Assembly: GCF_000002235.5 (NCBI RefSeq)
Contig: NW_022145615.1
Coordinates: forward strand, 28,260,921-28,324,920
From: Strongylocentrotus purpuratus
Lineage: Eukaryota; Echinodermata; Echinoidea; Camarodonta; Strongylocentrotidae
DNA: 64,000 nucleotides
Direction of reading: 5' to 3'
In this document: in pieces, positions 56,901 through 64,000 of the stretch
Layout of the letters: the number at the start of each line of letters is the position of its first letter
Numbering within the stretch: position 1 is the stretch's first letter
Made by a program: the position numbers and the translations under genes
Notes under the pieces: generated by a model
Seen by the model: the letters and a program-made list of their open reading frames with translations, nothing else
Database searches by the model: none
What the model was told of the DNA's origin: nothing

Positions 56901-57300
56901 TATACGCAATAGCAATTATAAATATATATTTTGAGGTAACTTATCCTTCATCCAATACCCAACTATCTTCTCGATTTTTCACAGTAATTTGTCCTTATGT
57001 GTAATGGGCGCTCCCAGCATAATGTATATGTTGGCATTCTGGAGTTTTCGCTTCCTTCTGCTTTTGGATTGTATTTACTGTACTATTCTGTTTGTTTATT
57101 GTTTAACTTAATTATCAATGAGAAGGAAATTAATGTTAATTTCAATTCGATTATATTACACATCTCTCTCACTACCTCCTTCTCCCCCTCCACTCCCCCA
57201 CCCCTCTCTCTCTCTCTCTGCATTATTGACACACACACACACACACGCACACGCACACACACTCAAACAAACAAACACACTTTCCCTTTCTTCCCCTTTC
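53961..57300. other. AT-rich gene-free region
   Basis: No recognised exon. If the 53.8-kb patch is a first exon, this would be its first intron. T-rich runs at about 56781. (CT)n and (CA)n at 57190-57275. Confidence 0.55.
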
Positions 57301-57304
57301 TCTT

Positions 57305-57838
57305 CGTATGGTTTCAAATGAAAGATACATGCATTTGGAATAATCTCCCCACTAGAATACAATCAATCAATTCTTTAAACAGATTTAAAGAAAATGTTAT
57401 TCACAACTGAATACATTTTAATCATGTTCTTTAATTCTTTATACTGCATTGTGTATTTTGTGTAGGCTTTGTATATGTATTTTTCTTTTCGTGTCTTCTT
57501 TTTTTTTTCTTCCTTTTTTTTTGCGTTATGATAATTATAATAAAGTTATATTTTACACCTATTCTTTTTGTGAATGAAATATTATGTCAAACATGCCTTG
57601 CAATATACATAATTCATACTTTTTTTTACGGTTGGCCGTCTAGACAAAACCCCTTATTAGTTTTATATGGCCATCCTAATTCCAAAAATACAGAGGTTTT
57701 TTTAATTTGTACTGTATTATACTGTATATGTACGTACTTTAAAAAACCGTGCATAATGTATGAATACATTTCATGTTTTTACCTATGTATTTTTAATGTA
57801 TTTGCTGGAATTGAAATAAACGAATTGAATTGCAGTAA
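57305..57838 (+). mobile_element. LINE 3' fragment (C-terminal RT tail plus 3' UTR)
   Basis: The plus-strand frame ends MKDTCIWNNLPTRIQSINSLNRFKENV, with the WN.LP..I....S...FK signature of CR1/L2-type LINE C-termini, then a stop at 57408-57410. About 430 bp of AT-rich sequence follows, ending ggaattgaaataaacgaatt, a LINE-like 3' terminus. The upstream part is interrupted by the CT/CA microsatellite. Confidence 0.6.
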
Positions 57839-58511
57839 TACAAATAATATCTTAAGTAAATTGAATATGAACAACGATTGCAAAACGATTTCAAACACTT
57901 CAATTTGAACAGTGAATAAATCCACATATGACAGTGATGTGAGTATTGTGTAAGATATAAATCCAATGTTGATACTGTGATGCTCTGTTTTGTTTCCGAC
58001 GGTCTAAAAATAAAAGATTGAGAGACGCTTTAAGATATTCGATTCTATTAGATCGTGCTAAAATTAAACCTTACAGGCCTTTATTATCGATAAAAAGCAA
58101 AGTTTTGCGTGTGATATTATGACGCCAGGGCTCTTATGTTTTTCTTAAGAATGAATGAACCTTCTGGTGTTTTCATGATTGATCGCGAAAGCAAAATTTC
58201 CATTATCAAATTCCCACTTTGCCGGGGGGAATACACTCTTTCTAACCTTTGGCGGAATTGTTATTGCAAGACAATATAGAAATGACGTGTTTTTCTATTT
58301 TATTTACTGGATATAATACGAGCTAAAACAGTGGGGAAAAAACAAAATCGTCGACAAACAAATTAACGGTCCAAAAATACAGCTAGCTGCTTCAGTTTGT
58401 ATGTTCATCCATTATCATCTAAACAAACTGAGAAAATTCAAACAATATATTTTCTTTCTTTACTTTCTGTCGATGATATAAGTACATGTACATATATATT
58501 ATGTATATGCC

Positions 58512-58515
<4 letters not shown>
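57839..58515. other. Gene-free spacer
   Basis: AT-rich. Nothing recognised. Confidence 0.6.

Positions 58516-58562
<47 letters not shown>
58516..58562. repeat. (TA)n microsatellite, left
   Basis: About 23 TA units directly 5' of the telomere-like array. A matching (TA)n lies at 58936-58981. Confidence 0.95.
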
Positions 58563-58564
<2 letters not shown>

Positions 58565-58569
58565 CCCTA

Positions 58570-58934
58570 CATGGTACATTAAGCGGACATCATAAAAATC
58601 CTAACCCTAACCCTAACCCTAACCCTAACCCTAACTCTAAACCTAAACCTAACCCTAACCCTAACCCTAACCCTAACCCCAACCCTAATCCTTACACTAA
58701 CCCTAACCCTAATGTCTACTTAATGACTCATTTTTCACTCAAAATGTCACTCCAATGACACCTTTAGTGGAATTACATATTTATAGAGAGATATATAAAC
58801 AAATTGGGCCTTCTATGAGAAATAAAACGTAAAAAACGTTAAGAGGACACCATATTGTCCTTCTAATGACAATGTCTACTTAATGACTCATTTTTTTTAC
58901 TCCAAATGTCCCTCTAATGACGCCTTTAGTAATA

Positions 58935-58935
<1 letters not shown>
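58570..58935. repeat. Direct duplication flanking the telomeric array, period about 159 bp
   Basis: The block aatgtctacttaatgactca and gacrcctttagt occurs at 58711-58768 and 58870-58930. Each copy is preceded by ttaagmggacatcat-like sequence. In copy 1 the telomeric repeats sit where copy 2 has attgtccttctaatgac. Confidence 0.85.
58599..58712 (-). repeat. Interstitial telomeric repeat (TTAGGG)n
   Basis: About 18 units of CCTAAC on the plus strand, i.e. (TTAGGG)n on the minus strand, with several single-base variants (ctaact, ctaaac, ctaatc). It is internal, with unique sequence on both sides. The Asn-Pro repeating plus-strand frame over it is an artefact. Confidence 0.95.
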
Positions 58936-58983
<48 letters not shown>

Positions 58984-58984
58984 A

Positions 58985-61900
58985 TATATTATATACACAC
59001 ACGCACATACTCACATACAAATATAAACTACCAAGGGTTAATGTTTAATAGGACCAATATATTATTGACAGTACAAAAGTATGATATTTGCTTCTAACAT
59101 TTTAAATCTTCCCTGGACTGAGCCTAGTCATTTTCATTTAAATGAATGGTAACTGAAACGCACATGAGCACCAATTCATTCATTTATCAAAGATGCAATG
59201 AGAATGTCTCTTTTTTGTCTTTTCCTCCCATTTTTCGATGGATGGAAGGCAAACTTACAGGACAAAACAAATTAATATGCAATATTAAAATCATGCATTT
59301 AGCATTCCCCCTATTTATTCGTGTATAGTTATCTGGTGCTTGGTTGAGTTAAAACAAAAATTGTTTTCCTAACCGAGACAAAGGATGGGAATAAAATGTT
59401 ATAACCAAGAAACCCAGTTTCTTTTACCAGACACCTATCAACTATCAAAGAAGTTATCGGCTGTTATTCATTATCCAATCTTCGCTTATTAATGCCCCCA
59501 AATCAAAAGACATTTTAAGTAATATCCCAGAAGAGAGGGCTGGATAAAAATCTGCAAAACGCATTTTGAAAGTACATCAGACAGGAATCTGGTTTAACCT
59601 GGTCGTTTGCGGACAACCCGCACAGATGAGCAGCTATTATAAGACATTAAGATATTTAAAATACGGTTCCCAAATAATACCTCGTTAAAATATTTGTCAA
59701 AACAAGAACACATTCGTGAACATCCAAACAATACTTTAATTATACTTAATAACACTAACTTTGTAATGTTTGGAGAAGCTATAGTTCACACATTTTGCAA
59801 CAAAAATGAAGTTGATGTGGTAATTTCTTTGTCTTGAGCATAAGCTAAATTGTATCATATAGCACAACACAGCAGAGTGGGGTTCCTGTACGCACATCTG
59901 CTTACAACATTTCCTCTCACTTTCTCTTCTCACTCTGCCTTTGTAAATAACTAGACAAAATCAATAAAAGTATCGTTTTTTATGTCTTTCTAACCTCTAG
60001 TATTAGAAGCGGATGTTATGCTAACACAATACATCCTAGAGCTATGGAAACTTGGAGATCAATATGCATCATTTGTATGCAGAGTGCATTGTATGACGCT
60101 ATGTAATGTGCGATTTCATACTTAGGTCACGTACCGTTTGACCGAAGACGAGAGAATGTCACTTTTCCGAATGTTTATATGTCGCGAAGCGCTCTGGTGT
60201 TAATCTAATTTATGCAACTCCGCTAAAAGCCTCCGATGTTTAGAAGTTTAGATCAATGTTGAGTAAATTTGACAAAGCTATGTCATCAATCATTTTGCAA
60301 CGTCTGCCAGCCTTCCTGTGTCATTTTAATCATGTAAATTGTGAGGCTAGGAACTCTGTTTCCTTTCTAGCTGCGGGTACATGCAGTGGTGTCAATCTTG
60401 TATTTTAAATTCATAAATCAGTTATGTTTATATCAGTCTCAATCTCAACACACCTGCCTTTTCAATCGGTCTGGCAAAATGATGTATGGAATCTGAATTT
60501 TACTGCAATGTTTTCGTGAAGTTTCTTCTTCCTTTCTTTCTATCTCTCTTTTGTTGCTTTCATTTTTGTTGCTTATCTGCAAAGTTTAAGCATATGATGA
60601 CAGCTTTAGCCAACTACATAGGATGCGGAGGCAAAAGCAGATATAAATACGTCTTCTATGTACAAGTTAATATAAGTGTGAAGGTGAGTCTCTCATGAAA
60701 ACTGAGGAATTCTCCTTCCTGGTTTTTCTATTGTAAACTGACCTTTTCCGAATAAACTGACTAAATGTACTGTCTTGTTAATCATATAAATCAATTTTTA
60801 AAAATGATGTATCCTCTCGAATTTATTTAAAATATAAGTTATCACATTGTAAAGGTGACTGCTGTCAACTGTAGTTTTAGCACATTTCTTCAAAACCTAT
60901 ATTCTAGAATGATGCTTTGCGTTGTATAAAAGATTTTCACCTTTTGACAGACTAATGCCATCGAATGAATACTGGTACGTGACTTACTGTGATATAGTGG
61001 TATGCAATGCACAACCCCGTAGGGTTTTATTGGATTTTTATTATTTCCTGAAAATAATGGCGGTCAATCCAAATTGATGATGCGCATCCATTTTTGTATT
61101 AAATATCCAAAATGTTTTAATCGAACCTGAACTATACTCGAAGGGTATGATTTAAAGTTCAAGAGTTGTCATTCATCCCGATTCTGTGCTTTATCCCAAA
61201 CACGGCGTGGTGCACCAACTGCTCTAGTAATTATGGCCCTCGTGATTAACAAATGACACAAGCTGTTTCATGAGTTGACTAACTATTCAATTTCAGCCAA
61301 TAGTTTGCTGACACTCTCACCAATTACACAAATGGTTCGTCGTAGAAACCAAATGTCTACTTCCAAGCTTTGTCCTTCAAGGCCGAATCGAATTGGCGCC
61401 TTTCTCGGCGTTCTTCTTTCCCCAAGTCCAGCTGGTGTTACGATAAATGTTTACAAAGCGGTAGACTGGAAGGCACAAACAATTGCTAGCAAAACGTTGT
61501 ATCATATTTCGGAGATTACGTCGTAATGATGACGTATCGAATTACTCGTGAAATAGTGCCCTTTTATTTGGCCGGAAGGGCAGAATCTATCTGCGTAAAT
61601 CCCTATGCATTTTAGACGATTTTACAAGGAATAATAACTTTTAGTTAAAAGAGAAAGAACGTAGCGCCCGGGAATGACGTTTTAAGTGAAATCATTGTCA
61701 CAGCCCAAACTGTATTTTTCCTGCGTTTCTGCGGCTGATTTTGCTGAGGTATGTATATTTACCTGGAATCAAAGCGATAATGTTTCATTTTGTAATTAAC
61801 AGGAAGCTGATTCACGACAATGTACCTTGGGTATTTTTTCTTTTAATTTAATATGAAAGTTAAAGCATATATCTTTTTTCTGCTCGATATCAATTTCGTG

Positions 61901-63195
61901 ATGAAATCACCTTGAAGGTAAAAGTTGGTATATGGATATAACCTCAGAACTCTGCCTTTAGATACGTGGCGCACTACTGCAAATTGGTGTTCAGGGAAAA
62001 AATGAGATTCGAAAGTTCCTTAGAATAAAATGAATTGTCCATATGAGTATCTTAAAGCGTGAATTTTCTATAAACTGTTGATTTTACTTGAAAAGATTGA
62101 AAGCATTCTTAATCAAATTGTAGCACTCTATCACTTTTTTCTCCCAAACGTAAATATATGTGCTTCTTTTTCTGATATATTATAAAATGTTTGGTCAACA
62201 TATATTTCAAGGTTGCAAACAAAACAATGGCAAACAAAACAATGAGATTATGTATTTCTGTTAGCGTTAGGTATACCAATATCTCCATGACAAACAACTA
62301 CACCAATGAAATGATTTTTTTTTTGTGTAGATACGGAATGTGCGGTTGTATTAAAAAAAGGAGCATGACCCGACCCAGTCTCCTTAATGTTGCCAGTGAT
62401 TTCCATAGGGGTTTCATTATTCCACCCTTCACTGAATTTCAAGTTCCATGGGTCTTCTCTGACTGGGAGTTTCCAGTAATCCGTAAAAGGTCCCACATCC
62501 ATAGACCTTTTCAAAATGGGTTTGCATGCTGTATGAAGGCTTGTGAAAGTTCACTGCTCTCATATGTAGAATGCATGGCGCCAAGCAAAAAGAGAATGAC
62601 ATAGAGAAGAGACATTGCTTTACGAGTGAATGGGACATGCTACAGGTGGATATGGTCCTTTAATAACTCAATCAGATCGCTGTATAATGCCTGCAAGGTT
62701 ATACGGACCATGGGTAGAGAGTAGCGATTGTTCAGTTCTTAATGGGATTCACTCGAATCATTGCAGAATTCGATTGAATTAAGTTGTGTCTTTGCTAACA
62801 TTAGCGACCCCGTTTAGCACGCGTTATCCAGCGATCCTTCAAAAGTCTGCTAGCACCTTTTCACAAATCTCCGGAGTCCTTGAATTGGTTAGACCGAGCT
62901 AATTCATGGCCCACCTGTAAAGATGTTCTCTATTGATTGTCAAGAAGTGTTGGCTAGGATTTCGCTTTCGTGGTACCCGGAACACAACGTCAATGTTAAC
63001 ACCCTTTTCTTTCTTTTATGTTTTTCTTTTTATTTCGAAAGACGAATGAATGAAAAATAATGTTTCCATCATGTCAGCACATTAATCACCGCGTGAATCT
63101 TTGTGTATAATAAACGATGTTCTTAATGGCGACTTTTATCATTTCTTACAGGTTTCATTAAACATTGTCGGCTATGACCATCTTAGGCCAAGAGC
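58985..63195. other. AT-rich gene-free region
   Basis: No exon recognised in about 4.2 kb. Small ORFs under 140 residues have no familiar motif and no supporting splice pattern. Confidence 0.55.
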
Positions 63196-63199
63196 ATTA

Positions 63200-63800
63200 G
63201 TTTTAACATGGAAATTTTTGGTAACAAGCTGATTTTTTCAGGATAGGTCCAGGAATATGTCTAGATTAACATACTAAAAGTCCTCATAAATCCTCCTTGA
63301 GCGTTTTCCGCAATCCAAGATGGCGTCCAAAATGGCCGCCATGTCCTGAATTTCTTATAGCTTTGCAACTAGAAAACCCAAATACAAAATTTAAATGTCT
63401 AAATATATGTTTTTTAGCATAAGGAACTCAATAAAATACATGTTGATAAATTCTTAAACACACAAGTAGCTATAAACCACTTTTAGCCCTTTTCGAAATC
63501 CAAAATGGCGCCCGAAATTGCCGCCATTTCCTGTATTTCTTCTAACTTTGCAACTAGATAACCCAAATACCAAATTTAAATGTCTAAATATATTTTTTTC
63601 AGCATAAGGAACTCAACCAAATAGTTATTAACAAATTTTGAAACACACAAGTAGCAGTAAAACCACTTGAGCCCTTCCCGAAATCCAAAATGGCACCCAA
63701 AATGGCCATTATTTCCAAATTTATCTCATTGTAAGTAGATACGTAATGAATATAATCAAATGTCTAGACTAGAAAAGCACCATTGAAATACATTTCAGTA
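63200..63800. repeat. Satellite-like tandem array, period about 185 bp
   Basis: The word atccaaratggcgyccraaatgg recurs with its cc at about 63315, 63500 and 63685. Each unit also carries tttgcaactaga, acccaaatac and atgtctaaatatat, then cacacaagtagc. At least three units; the first is the most diverged. It may continue past the window after the (CA)n at 63842-63865. Confidence 0.9.
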
Positions 63801-63841
63801 CAACAATATTTTAATTCAAAAATACTTCTTATGCATAAAGT

Positions 63842-63868
63842 ACACACACACACACACACACACATACA
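63842..63868. repeat. (CA)n microsatellite
   Basis: A short (CA)n run at the right edge of the satellite array. Confidence 0.9.
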
Positions 63869-64000
63869 CATATGGCTGCTTCCATCATCCTCAACGATAT
63901 CAGACTGACAGTGTGCAACCGTGAAGAGTACTCAACATTAGATCGAACTGAAAATGTAGACACATTTGTACCAAGGTCGCTAAAGCTTTTTATACATAAT

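Noticed and set aside
58486..58758. 90-residue Asn-Pro repeat protein
   Set aside because: It is a translation of the telomeric hexamer repeat.
62191..62604. 137-residue plus-strand ORF as an exon
   Set aside because: No recognisable motif, overlaps another ORF on the other strand, and has no convincing splice borders.

Overview
The window is eukaryotic, intron-rich animal DNA, most likely from an echinoderm and probably a sea urchin. The evidence is small exons in long AT-rich introns, a deuterostome-like UPF1 protein, tRNA-derived SINEs, CR1/L2- and RTE-type LINE fragments, a Helitron, TTAA-flanked MITEs, and very many (GA)n/(CT)n and poly-C/poly-G tracts. The species is an inference; nothing in the sequence fixes it.

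Region 1 (1-17.6 kb, minus strand) holds the 5' half of one real gene, UPF1, the RNA helicase of nonsense-mediated mRNA decay. Thirteen coding exons can be placed to the base, with consistent reading phase and GT/AG borders. They run from the ATG at 17597 to a donor beside 615 and encode 643 residues: an SQ/TQ-rich N-terminus, the zinc-binding CH domain, the stalk/1B region, and RecA1 with Walker A, motif Ia and the DEST box. The remaining roughly 450 residues lie beyond base 1. The introns hold a tRNA-derived SINE, a second SINE-like tail abutting a splice donor, two decayed copies of exon 11, a ~145-bp tandem array, two TTAA-flanked MITEs, a fold-back element, a 5'-truncated LINE and a complete-looking non-autonomous Helitron.

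Region 2 (17.6-23.3 kb) is the UPF1 upstream flank, a large CT-rich microsatellite, a 1.68-kb hAT-like element (8-bp target duplication, inverted ends) whose interior has become a 'gtgcccctttt' minisatellite, and a broken minus-strand LINE.

Region 3 (23.3-64 kb) has no gene I can identify. It is AT-rich intergenic DNA or a very long intron, with a SINE, a ~183-bp tandem triplication, an RTE-type LINE scrap inside a possible inverted-terminus element, a perfect 286-bp hAT MITE with an 8-bp target duplication, a third TTAA MITE, an interstitial telomeric array, and a 185-bp satellite at the right edge. A small CpG-rich patch at 53.79-53.96 kb looks like a possible promoter or first exon of an unseen plus-strand gene.

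No operon or multi-gene system is present. The most notable signals are the decayed exon-11 duplications in UPF1, the SINE tail fused to a UPF1 splice donor, the Helitron, the minisatellite-filled hAT element, and three different MITEs sharing TTAA flanks.
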